Source of the DNA: Oscillospiraceae bacterium
GTDB taxonomy: Bacteria > Bacillota > Clostridia > Saccharofermentanales > Saccharofermentanaceae
DNA length: 48,781 nt
Direction of reading: 5' to 3'
Assembly (NCBI GenBank): GCA_015069215.1
Contig: SVJC01000003.1
Coordinates: 1 to 48,781, forward strand
Position 1 is the first letter of the stretch; the number at the start of each line of letters is the position of its first letter. Below the pieces are notes generated by a model that saw nothing but the letters and a program-made list of their open reading frames with translations, did no database searches and was not told the origin of the DNA. The position numbers and the translations under genes are program-made. Positions 32,035 through 39,933 of the stretch are shown piece after piece.

Positions 32035-32086
32035 AGGATACCCATATATTGTGGTCAAGTCAAGCCAAAACCCCTATATTTTGTGT
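32035..32086 (-). promoter_or_regulatory. nrdGD promoter with two NrdR-like boxes
   Basis: TTGACT (32058-32063) and TATCCT (32035-32040) are 17 bp apart on the minus strand. Two 16-bp elements resembling the NrdR box (acaCwAtATaTwgtgt) are ACCACAATATATGGGT at 32040-32055, inside the promoter spacer, and ACACAAAATATAGGGG at 32071-32086, just upstream. They are exactly 31 bp apart, three helical turns, the spacing NrdR usually needs. The pair should mediate dATP/ATP-sensed repression. Confidence 0.7.
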
Positions 32087-32307
32087 CTGTAGTCAATTTG
32101 TAACAAGAATGAAATATTTCCGCAAAAAACATTGATATAGGGCATTTCAAAGGAATTTTACCCCTGAACGGGACCGGATATGAGGACAAGATTTCTCCCG
32201 GTTTTTTCAAATAATGTCCTTTAGTTTTTCCCGCCTGGGAGCTCATGACGATATAAGTCAGAGATTGTATATGATATATTTATAAAATTAAAATGATAAG
32301 GGTGAAT

Positions 32308-35172
32308 ATGTCAGGTAATAATCCGAAAAACGAACCGGTCAGGCTTAAGCTCGCCGACAAGTCAGAAAGAAGGAGAAAGCTCCTTTTCGGCGTGCTTGTT
32401 TCATGCCTGCTCACATGCCTGGTATTTGCCGCGATAGAATTCAGATACCCGTACTTTTTCACTACCGATGACAATGCGGACTGGTACACAAGCGAATATG
32501 CATACGTGATCCGGACGGTATTAAGAGGCGAGTTCCCGTTATACAGCTTCACCCAGTTCTGCGGACAAAGGCTTTTCGCCAACGGCCAGTGCGGCGTGCT
32601 CAATCCGTTCATATATATTGCCGGACTGATGAGCCACCTGTTATTCGGCGACTACCGCGCCATAATCGAATTCCTGGCAATCCTCATGATGATCGCCGGT
32701 GCGATTGGAGCATATCTCCTGTTAGAGCGCCTCGGTGCCTGCCAAGCCGCAGCGATCGCAGGTGCGGTCGCCTGGAACTTCAACGCATACAACATCTGGG
32801 TCGGCAACAGCTGGATCCTCGTCATCATGACCACCGGAGTCCTGCCTTTCATTTACTACGGCTCGCTCAGATTCTGTGAGAAACCGTCTTTTGCGAACTG
32901 CCTCTGGGCAATACTCCCCAAGGTCTTCCTGTTCTATATCGGACATCCGCAGTTCTTCTTCTATGCAGCACTTTACGACTGCCTTTTCATCGGATCGTAT
33001 GTGTTCCTTAAGAACAAAGGGACCCGCGTGGCAAGCTTCTTCAAGATCGTAGGACAATACGTGCTGATCTATATCGCGGTGGTCATCCTCATACTGCCGC
33101 AGCTCGTACCTTTATATAAGCTGATCGGAATGACGAGCCAGAAAGGAGCTCTGGATTTCAAGGAGTTCGCGATCGAATCGGATTCCCTGCTTATGGGTGC
33201 CGTCTGGCCTTTCACGGTGACGAAATACAGGATCCACGCAGTAGATCCTTTCATCGGTTACCCCTTGATCCTCTGCGTGATCGGAGGCTTATATACCCTG
33301 CCTTTCCTTCTGACCTCCAAAAAAGAAAAACTTCTCAAACATAAGGATCTCATGCTCAACATGGCAGCGGTCGTGCCCGGATGCATCATCGCTTTCCTTT
33401 CCAACTATTCCGAAGCGTTCCAGCATGTTCTGTACGCTTTGCCGTTCATCAACAGATTTCACTATCTTCACAGGAACAACCTGTATCTGACGTCCCTTTC
33501 GGTCATTTTCGCGGCCATGGCATGCACGTTCCTTTGGAGAACCTGGTTCGTGTCCGGGGAAGATAAAAAGCCTGTTTCCGCTTCTGCTTCACGTATCGCG
33601 GGAACCGTTTTCGTGCTGCTCGAGGCCGTCAACATGGCCTTGCTCTTCTCCATGATGCAGCAGTGGAGCCGCGGCCCCATGTACAAATTGGAAGACGGCT
33701 ACGACTTTGAATATACGTCAATGTTCAAGGAAGACAGATATGTCTGCTTAGGCTACAAGTTCAACGTAATGCAGGATGAATACATCAAGCGCGATATCGC
33801 ACACTGTCTGCGTTACAACATGGCTTCCTACTACGGGATCAGCAATGTCAGCGGATATTACGGCGTATATACCACCGACACGCTCGGCAGGAAACTCACA
33901 TTCTTCAAGAAGGTCCAGCGCTTCACCGGCGACATCTGGAATCCTTATGACGGATTCGTTGAAGAGATGAGAGGCCAGTCTGTGCGCTGGTATGTCGTGA
34001 ACCCCGGAGCGGCTGAGGATTTCGTGCCGTTCCTCGAAGACGAAGGCATGACGAAAGTACATGAGGATGCGTATGGCATCGTTTACCGCGACCCGGACTC
34101 TGAGCCTTTGGCTTTCGACAGCAAGGGCAATAAGATCTCTCTTGAGCAGGGTGACGTAAACTACCTGAAGCTTAACACCGGCAGTGATTTCACGGGCGGT
34201 ACCATCACTCTGAACTATTCGTCTGATTCTAACCTTCACTGCTTCATCGACGGAAACGAAGTCCCGATCACGGCTGATGACGACTACTGGCAGATGACGA
34301 TAGAATGTCCGGCAGGCGCTCACGAGATATACATCCGCTACATCGACAGGGAATTCACGGCGTGCCTCATCGTGACCGGTGCCTTTGTGATCTTGTCTGT
34401 TGCTTTATTCCTCATCTTCAAGCATTCTATTAAGAGAAATGAACCGGGCAAAGGAAAGGCTATGGACGAAAAGAACAAGACTCTGAACGAGATCTTCGAC
34501 AAGTGTTCTGAAAACTACAGAGCGATCCATACCGAGAACATCGGAAAGGTCAGCGGCGCTGACAGCGATTACTTCTCCGAATACAAGATCAGGGAGATCC
34601 TGGACAGGTACCCGGAAACTCCTGCAAAATGGCTCGACTTGGGCTGCGGAGACGGCCTGACTGCCGTGTTTGTCCGGAAATATTTCCCCAAGACCGAATA
34701 CCATGGCCTCGACATTTCAGTCAACAGCATCGAAAAAGCCAATAAGCGCGGACTTGAAGGACCGCTCTTCCATCTCTACGACGGAGAAAAGATCCCGTTT
34801 GAGGACAACACCTTCGACGTGGTCTTCATGGCCTGCGTCATGCACCACATCAGTCCCGGCCAGAGAGAAGGCATCCTGAACGAGATCAGACGCGTATTAA
34901 AAGTTGACGGAAAACTCATTGTCTTCGAGCACAACACCTACAATCCCGTAACCAGAAAGCTCGTAAACGACTGCATTTTCGACAACGATGCAATTCTCGT
35001 AAACCAGAAGGAATTCGGGCTCCTGCTCAAGAAGACCGGATATAAAAACATCAAGAGACGCTACACGATATTCTTCCCCAGGAAGAAAGCCTTCGGCTGG
35101 CTCCTCCCTCTCGAAAAGCATCTGTCATGGTGCATGTTCGGCGGACAGTACTATTACGTCGCCGTGAAGTGA
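32308..35172 (+). CDS. YfhO-like multispanning membrane protein fused to a SAM-dependent methyltransferase
   Basis: A 954-aa protein. Residues about 1-717 are a YfhO-like GT-C-fold membrane protein: cytosolic N-terminus, some ten hydrophobic helices to about residue 450, a periplasmic-side beta domain, and a last helix near 690-712. After a basic linker, residues about 719-954 are a class I methyltransferase: WLDLGCGDGLTAVF (SAM loop), YHGLDIS, PFEDNTFDVVFMACVMHH. ATG 32308 after AAGGGTGA is preferred to ATG 32293. An internal ATG at 34462 follows AGGAAAGG and could yield the methyltransferase alone. YfhO of Bacillus subtilis acts in lipoteichoic acid glycosylation; here the acceptor is unknown. 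Confidence 0.85.
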   Translation: MSGNNPKNEPVRLKLADKSERRRKLLFGVLVSCLLTCLVFAAIEFRYPYFFTTDDNADWYTSEYAYVIRTVLRGEFPLYSFTQFCGQRLFANGQCGVLNPFIYIAGLMSHLLFGDYRAIIEFLAILMMIAGAIGAYLLLERLGACQAAAIAGAVAWNFNAYNIWVGNSWILVIMTTGVLPFIYYGSLRFCEKPSFANCLWAILPKVFLFYIGHPQFFFYAALYDCLFIGSYVFLKNKGTRVASFFKIVGQYVLIYIAVVILILPQLVPLYKLIGMTSQKGALDFKEFAIESDSLLMGAVWPFTVTKYRIHAVDPFIGYPLILCVIGGLYTLPFLLTSKKEKLLKHKDLMLNMAAVVPGCIIAFLSNYSEAFQHVLYALPFINRFHYLHRNNLYLTSLSVIFAAMACTFLWRTWFVSGEDKKPVSASASRIAGTVFVLLEAVNMALLFSMMQQWSRGPMYKLEDGYDFEYTSMFKEDRYVCLGYKFNVMQDEYIKRDIAHCLRYNMASYYGISNVSGYYGVYTTDTLGRKLTFFKKVQRFTGDIWNPYDGFVEEMRGQSVRWYVVNPGAAEDFVPFLEDEGMTKVHEDAYGIVYRDPDSEPLAFDSKGNKISLEQGDVNYLKLNTGSDFTGGTITLNYSSDSNLHCFIDGNEVPITADDDYWQMTIECPAGAHEIYIRYIDREFTACLIVTGAFVILSVALFLIFKHSIKRNEPGKGKAMDEKNKTLNEIFDKCSENYRAIHTENIGKVSGADSDYFSEYKIREILDRYPETPAKWLDLGCGDGLTAVFVRKYFPKTEYHGLDISVNSIEKANKRGLEGPLFHLYDGEKIPFEDNTFDVVFMACVMHHISPGQREGILNEIRRVLKVDGKLIVFEHNTYNPVTRKLVNDCIFDNDAILVNQKEFGLLLKKTGYKNIKRRYTIFFPRKKAFGWLLPLEKHLSWCMFGGQYYYVAVK

Positions 35173-37563
35173 TCAGATCTGTTCCAGGACCTCAATGGGT
35201 ATGACCTGAGTCACGTCTCTTCCGGGAAGCGTGACCTTTATCTCTGCTTTGCCCCATCCGTCCTTAACGGTCCTTACGTAGAAGCCACCCATGCCTCCGA
35301 AGATATCGCACTCGCATGAACTGCCGGTGCTGCCGCCTCCGAGAAGCTCGACCGGTCCCTTGCAGGTAACCTTTGCTGGAGTGTTATAGAACGGCATCAC
35401 GTTCCCGTACTCATCTGTAACTCTTACGCGTACCTCGCAGGCATCGTATGTCGCACCTTCCTTCAAAGACGAAGCACTCGCGGTGCAGTCGAGCTTAAGT
35501 TCCGTTGCGGCCGTCTTGGTAACGGTAACGACGGTCTCGCCGTCCTTTATTCCTTCGAATCTGTAGACAGGAGTCTTGCCTCCTCTGTCTCCCACATATT
35601 TCCTGTAGAGCGACGTCATGTCATCTGCCGACAGGTTAAGACGGTTCATCGCAAAGCCGAGCTTCAGTTTTTTTCCGAACGGCATCTTTCCGTCGCCTGA
35701 TGCCATGAAGTTTAACGCGTACTTGATAAGTTCCGCCTGCTTAGGATCGTACTTCTCCTCCTTTTCGAGCCTGCCGCCGATATAGTCATCGATCAGGATA
35801 GGAGCGTTCTTTAGATTCTGATAAATATCAGTATTGTGCTTATATTCTTTTATAAAGATGTCATCCTTATACATCTTCACGCTGTCGCAGTTCGTAAAGA
35901 TATATATCTTGCCGCGGTCCTCTGCAGCGTGCTCGCCCGGATCCATTGATGAGCTCACCGTGACAAAAGGATCACCCTCGCGTGAAGCGGCATAAACATA
36001 AGCCGCGAGCTTCGGGTTCCTGAACATGTCACAGACGCCGTGGTGGCAGAGCTTGTCGCCGCTTCCGAATTCCTTATGGGTGTTGTAGTCTGCAAAGCAC
36101 CAGCCGATCGCGCCTGCGATGCCCTCTTCTCCGGCCGCCGCGTCAAGAACGTTGCTGTGACGAAGAGCCTGCTCGAGGCGGTTCTCCTCGGGATCATAGA
36201 CCTTCGCCGGGAACATGTGGCCGTTGAATTCTGAAATGAAATAACCCTTCTCCATATCCGGGGTCACTCTGCTCTTGGGCTTTACGCCTGCGTTGTAACC
36301 GGAATGCGAGAAATCGTTAAATGCATATACGTCTTCCAAGAGCGAGCTCTTTTCGATGCATCTGATGCCTGTCGTCTGTCTTGTGGGATCGCATTCATGA
36401 GCGACCTTGTTGGTCTTCTTGTAGAATCCGTCGTCATCAGCGGACTCGTTGATCCTGACGCCCCACACGATTATCGAAGGGTGGTTCCTGTACTGCTCGA
36501 CCATTTCGCGGCAGTTCTTAACGGCCTGTTCCTTCCATTTCTCATCGCCGATGTTCTGCCAGCCAGGCATCTCGGTAACGACAAGGAGACCTTCTTTGTC
36601 GCACTCATCGATGAAGTGGTGGGACTGCGGGTAATGTGAAGTGCGGACAACGTTGACGCCCAGTTCCTTCTTGAGGATCTTCGCATCAAGACGCTGGATG
36701 TTCTCTGGCATCGCGTATCCAGCGTAAGGATAGCTCTGGTGGCGGTTCAGGCCCTTAAGCATCAGCTTCTTGCCGTTTAAATAGAATCCGTCTGCCTTAA
36801 ACTCTGCCGTCCTGCAGCCGAATGTCACCTTCTTGGTATCTGTCTTCACATCACCGATATAGAGCGAGCATTCGATCGCATAAAGATTTGGAGAATCTAT
36901 GTCCCAGGGCTTTACGTTGTTGATCGTGAATTCGGCTGCGCCCTCTTCAAAGAAGCCCTGGTTTACAGCTTCATCGGTACCGAGGTCTCTTACGAGATAC
37001 TTGACTTTGGCATTTGGATCTTCACCGTCAAGATTGACCGCGGCCTTGACGTTTCCGTCCTTGTCGCCCGTCACGAAAATGTCCTTTATGAACATCCTGT
37101 CATAGACATCAAGATGGACCTCACGGTAGATGCCGCCGTACGTAAGGTAATCTATGAGATTGCCGAACGGAGGTATGTTGAGGCTCTCCCTGGAGTCACA
37201 TTTTACGCTGATTATGTTTTCTCTTCCGAAGGTGACAAGATCCGTAATCTCACATCTGAAGGCCGTGTATCCGCAGTGATGTTCGGTTACATAAGAACCG
37301 TTGATCCTTACTTCGGCACTGTGGGCGACCGCGTCAAACGTAAGGATGAGGCGCTTGCCCTCCCACTCGCGAGGAAGGCTGATGACCTTGCGGTAGCCGG
37401 AGACCATCTCATAGTCCTGATTGTTGAAGTAGTTGAAAGGCGTGATCTTTACGCTGTGCGGGATACGCACCTCCGTGGTATCGCCGACCTTGTAGATCGG
37501 AGCGCCAAGCTCGTCGTTGTATTTCGGGGTGAATTCCCAACCGTCGTTAAGTTCAATCCTCAT
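35173..37563 (-). CDS. Glycoside hydrolase family 2 protein (beta-galactosidase/glucuronidase-like)
   Basis: A 796-aa enzyme with the GH2 order: jelly-roll sugar-binding domain (about 1-165), immunoglobulin-like domain (165-255), and a TIM barrel starting GFYLNGKKLMLKGLNRHQSYP. Motifs include NVVRTSHYPQSHHFIDECDKEGLLVVTEMP and IIVWGVRINES, holding the Asn-Glu acid/base pair; the probable nucleophile is the Glu of YFISEFNGH. It lacks a signal peptide, so it should act in the cytosol; substrate unknown. It starts 4 nt after the SDR gene and shares its operon. Its stop abuts that of the convergent YfhO fusion with no gap. Confidence 0.88.
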   Translation of the reverse strand: MRIELNDGWEFTPKYNDELGAPIYKVGDTTEVRIPHSVKITPFNYFNNQDYEMVSGYRKVISLPREWEGKRLILTFDAVAHSAEVRINGSYVTEHHCGYTAFRCEITDLVTFGRENIISVKCDSRESLNIPPFGNLIDYLTYGGIYREVHLDVYDRMFIKDIFVTGDKDGNVKAAVNLDGEDPNAKVKYLVRDLGTDEAVNQGFFEEGAAEFTINNVKPWDIDSPNLYAIECSLYIGDVKTDTKKVTFGCRTAEFKADGFYLNGKKLMLKGLNRHQSYPYAGYAMPENIQRLDAKILKKELGVNVVRTSHYPQSHHFIDECDKEGLLVVTEMPGWQNIGDEKWKEQAVKNCREMVEQYRNHPSIIVWGVRINESADDDGFYKKTNKVAHECDPTRQTTGIRCIEKSSLLEDVYAFNDFSHSGYNAGVKPKSRVTPDMEKGYFISEFNGHMFPAKVYDPEENRLEQALRHSNVLDAAAGEEGIAGAIGWCFADYNTHKEFGSGDKLCHHGVCDMFRNPKLAAYVYAASREGDPFVTVSSSMDPGEHAAEDRGKIYIFTNCDSVKMYKDDIFIKEYKHNTDIYQNLKNAPILIDDYIGGRLEKEEKYDPKQAELIKYALNFMASGDGKMPFGKKLKLGFAMNRLNLSADDMTSLYRKYVGDRGGKTPVYRFEGIKDGETVVTVTKTAATELKLDCTASASSLKEGATYDACEVRVRVTDEYGNVMPFYNTPAKVTCKGPVELLGGGSTGSSCECDIFGGMGGFYVRTVKDGWGKAEIKVTLPGRDVTQVIPIEVLEQI

Positions 37564-37567
37564 CGGC

Positions 37568-38263
37568 TCATCCTTTCTGCTTCTTTTCCACGCGGTTAAG
37601 CTGCGGCCTGACTTCTATCTCGGTAACAGCCGCGCCTTCCCTCATATGGAGAACGTCTCTGACGCATTCGGCCGTATCTTCGGGAAGAAGAAAACATCCT
37701 TCGTCATCTGACGGCTCGAAATCCGCGTTTCTGTAAAGGCCCGTTCCTCTCGTAAGGTCCGGACAGATAGTCACCACCTTTACACCGTGCTTCCTTGCCT
37801 CCTCGAAAAGGCTTCTTCCGAAGCTCCGAAGGCCCGCCTTCAGCGCGCCGTAGCATGCCCCGTGCGTGTTTATCCTCGTGGAAGTCACCGATGCTATATT
37901 AATAATATAACCTTTTGTATCCTTAATTTTCGGAAGAATCGCAGAAGTTATTATCATCGGCGCCTCCAGGTCAGTCCTGCACATCTCGCTGATCTGCTCG
38001 GGCGTCATGAACTCGGTCAGCCCGTAATAAGCCGAGCCCGCCGCATTGACGAGCACGTCGACTTTCCTGAACGTTGAGAGTTTCTTAAGAAGGATATCCG
38101 TGTCCCTGATGTCCATTGATATGCGCTCTTCGAAAAAGGAGATATCGCCCTTAAAGACCCTGCCTATTCCGTATACCTTGTAACCTTCTTCGGAAAGCAT
38201 CTTCGATATCTGGTATCCGATACCGGACGATGCGCCTGTGACTACCGCAACCTTCAGTTCCAT
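37568..38263 (-). CDS. Short-chain dehydrogenase/reductase
   Basis: A 231-aa classical SDR: TGASSGIG at the cofactor loop, NAAGSAYYG, the catalytic Ser in NIASVTS, and CYGALKAG carrying the YxxxK pair. The substrate is unknown; many clostridial SDRs act on sugars or fatty acids. It overlaps the spore photoproduct lyase homologue by 10 nt and precedes the GH2 gene. Confidence 0.9.
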   Translation of the reverse strand: MELKVAVVTGASSGIGYQISKMLSEEGYKVYGIGRVFKGDISFFEERISMDIRDTDILLKKLSTFRKVDVLVNAAGSAYYGLTEFMTPEQISEMCRTDLEAPMIITSAILPKIKDTKGYIINIASVTSTRINTHGACYGALKAGLRSFGRSLFEEARKHGVKVVTICPDLTRGTGLYRNADFEPSDDEGCFLLPEDTAECVRDVLHMREGAAVTEIEVRPQLNRVEKKQKG

Positions 38264-39228
38264 GTGAATATCTTCTCCTCCGCGATATGGCGGGCAAGCT
38301 CCGCTCGCATGAATTCCTGCATCTTTTTGTCGGTGTCATCCTCATACTGGGCAACACCGTTCCTTATAACATAAGGGTACCACGCAATCTCGGAATCCAA
38401 GCACCTTTTTCGCATAGAAGAGAGATATTCTTTTGAGATCCTGAAGCAGCCGACGCTCACGTCGGTAAGTCTTGAAAGATCGATCTGACGGGCAACACTT
38501 TCCGCAAACCTTCCGTAGATCTCTTCCCAGTTGTCCGTAAGTATCATCGGGTCAAAGCAGAGCCTGACCTTGCAGCCGTTGTCCAATGCCCTTGAGGCAG
38601 CCTTTATCCTGGCATCAACGGAAGGCACGTTCTTCTCATACTTTGCCGCGATCTCGGCGGGCGAGAGCGTAAACGCATATATGACATTGGGAACGTTCTT
38701 AAGATCCGGCGGCGCAGCTTTAGTCCTTAATTCGACCAATAGATCTTTGTTTTCTTCCGCCAGGGCTGTCCACCTGTCAGATAGCCCCGTGAGGCCGTTT
38801 AACGCGATAAGGTCAGTGTCGTACGAAGCGCAGACATAAAGGGGGCCGTCTTTCAGGAATTCTTTTACGTCGTTCGCGTAATCCTCGAAATTAACGAATA
38901 CAACGATGTTCGAGGACGGGTACATGCCTCTGAGATAACAGTATTCGCAGTCGAAAAGGCAGTTCATCATGCTGCTTGAATAGTAGAAATTGCGCTGACC
39001 GAAAGACTGGCAGACGGGAGCGCCTTTGAAGATGCGGGCACCTTCCCTGACCGCCAGGATGAGCGCAGGCGCTTTCTTCTGCGCACCTGTATCCTGCCTC
39101 GGCCTGTCAAAGATATCCTTGTAGTGCTCTATCGGTATGACATGAGCGTCCCCGGTCTTCTTCAGGATCTCTTCCGTAAGAGGGTATTGTCTTGCCTTAT
39201 TCTCAACGTAAACGTGCGAAAATCTCAT
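38254..39228 (-). CDS. Spore photoproduct lyase family radical SAM protein
   Basis: A 324-aa protein with the SPL-type cluster motif SSMMNCLFDCEYCYLRG (Cys 90, 94 and 97) inside an SplB-like layout: QSFGQRNFYYSSSMMNC before it and LRTKAAPPDLKNVPNVIYAFTLSP after. The C-terminal catalytic cysteine of SplB has a plausible match in CFRISKEYL. SplB repairs thymine photoproduct in germinating spores with AdoMet. ATG 39228 is chosen because GGAGG lies 7 nt upstream; a frame starting 87 nt earlier has no good site. The first 26 nt overlap the nucleosidase gene. Confidence 0.85.
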   Translation of the reverse strand: MRFSHVYVENKARQYPLTEEILKKTGDAHVIPIEHYKDIFDRPRQDTGAQKKAPALILAVREGARIFKGAPVCQSFGQRNFYYSSSMMNCLFDCEYCYLRGMYPSSNIVVFVNFEDYANDVKEFLKDGPLYVCASYDTDLIALNGLTGLSDRWTALAEENKDLLVELRTKAAPPDLKNVPNVIYAFTLSPAEIAAKYEKNVPSVDARIKAASRALDNGCKVRLCFDPMILTDNWEEIYGRFAESVARQIDLSRLTDVSVGCFRISKEYLSSMRKRCLDSEIAWYPYVIRNGVAQYEDDTDKKMQEFMRAELARHIAEEKIFTWN

Positions 39229-39928
39229 CCAATGCCCTCCTTCCCTGACGTTTGTCCTTTGCGGGGAGAACACCCGAACCGCGCATTTCATCAAGCACGC
39301 TTTCAAGTTTTTCAAGTTTTCCCGAGACGACGCAGTAATGCACGAGGTCTTCTAATTCACATCTCATGTACTGTGTCAGCTTAAGTTCATCCATAACGGA
39401 TGAGGCAAGCGGCATGTAATCCTTTTCTTCAGGATCGGCATCAAAAGCCGCCATTATCTTAGCGATATCATTCCGGTAACTTCTTAAGAGAGCCGTGACT
39501 TCATTGGCCGTGGGGATCCTGCTCCCGTCATCAGATACCGCCTTGATGAATGCCACTTTCGAAGGAGCAAGTTTTTTCATCACGAATTCGCAGATGACCG
39601 CCCCCTCCATGTCGTAAAGAAAGCCTGGCTCTGTATGTGTAACTATCCTTGGCGAAGTCATGAGCGGCATCTCAGGAAGGACCGGGTCTTCAGGCATATC
39701 AGGGTAGAACCTTCTTCCCTTTTCCATGTCCGTGACGGAATCTGCCAGATAACATCCGGGTGCAGTTCCTGCGGCAACGCCGATGTTTATCACGCTGTCT
39801 GAAGGTGTAAGTTCGATCTTTTCCAGCGCTTTGGCCGAGAATCTGCCTGTGCCCGTGACGATATGCTTCCCGGGGAGGCCTTCCAACGCGGCCGCTTCGC
39901 ATTTAAGCGCGGTCAGCACGTACAACAT
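39203..39928 (-). CDS. Nucleosidase/purine phosphorylase superfamily protein
   Basis: A 241-aa protein whose N-terminal half resembles MTA/SAH nucleosidase: LTALKCEAAALEG, VINIGVAAGTAPGCYLADSVTDM and EPGFLYDMEGAVICEFV with the ribose-binding Met-Glu. The last 70 residues form a helical tail not found in the classical enzyme. It overlaps the radical SAM gene by 26 nt. MTA/SAH nucleosidases also cleave 5'-deoxyadenosine, the by-product of radical SAM catalysis, which makes a functional link plausible. The specificity is inferred. Confidence 0.8.
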   Translation of the reverse strand: MLYVLTALKCEAAALEGLPGKHIVTGTGRFSAKALEKIELTPSDSVINIGVAAGTAPGCYLADSVTDMEKGRRFYPDMPEDPVLPEMPLMTSPRIVTHTEPGFLYDMEGAVICEFVMKKLAPSKVAFIKAVSDDGSRIPTANEVTALLRSYRNDIAKIMAAFDADPEEKDYMPLASSVMDELKLTQYMRCELEDLVHYCVVSGKLEKLESVLDEMRGSGVLPAKDKRQGRRALDEIFARLR

Positions 39929-39933
39929 GGCTC

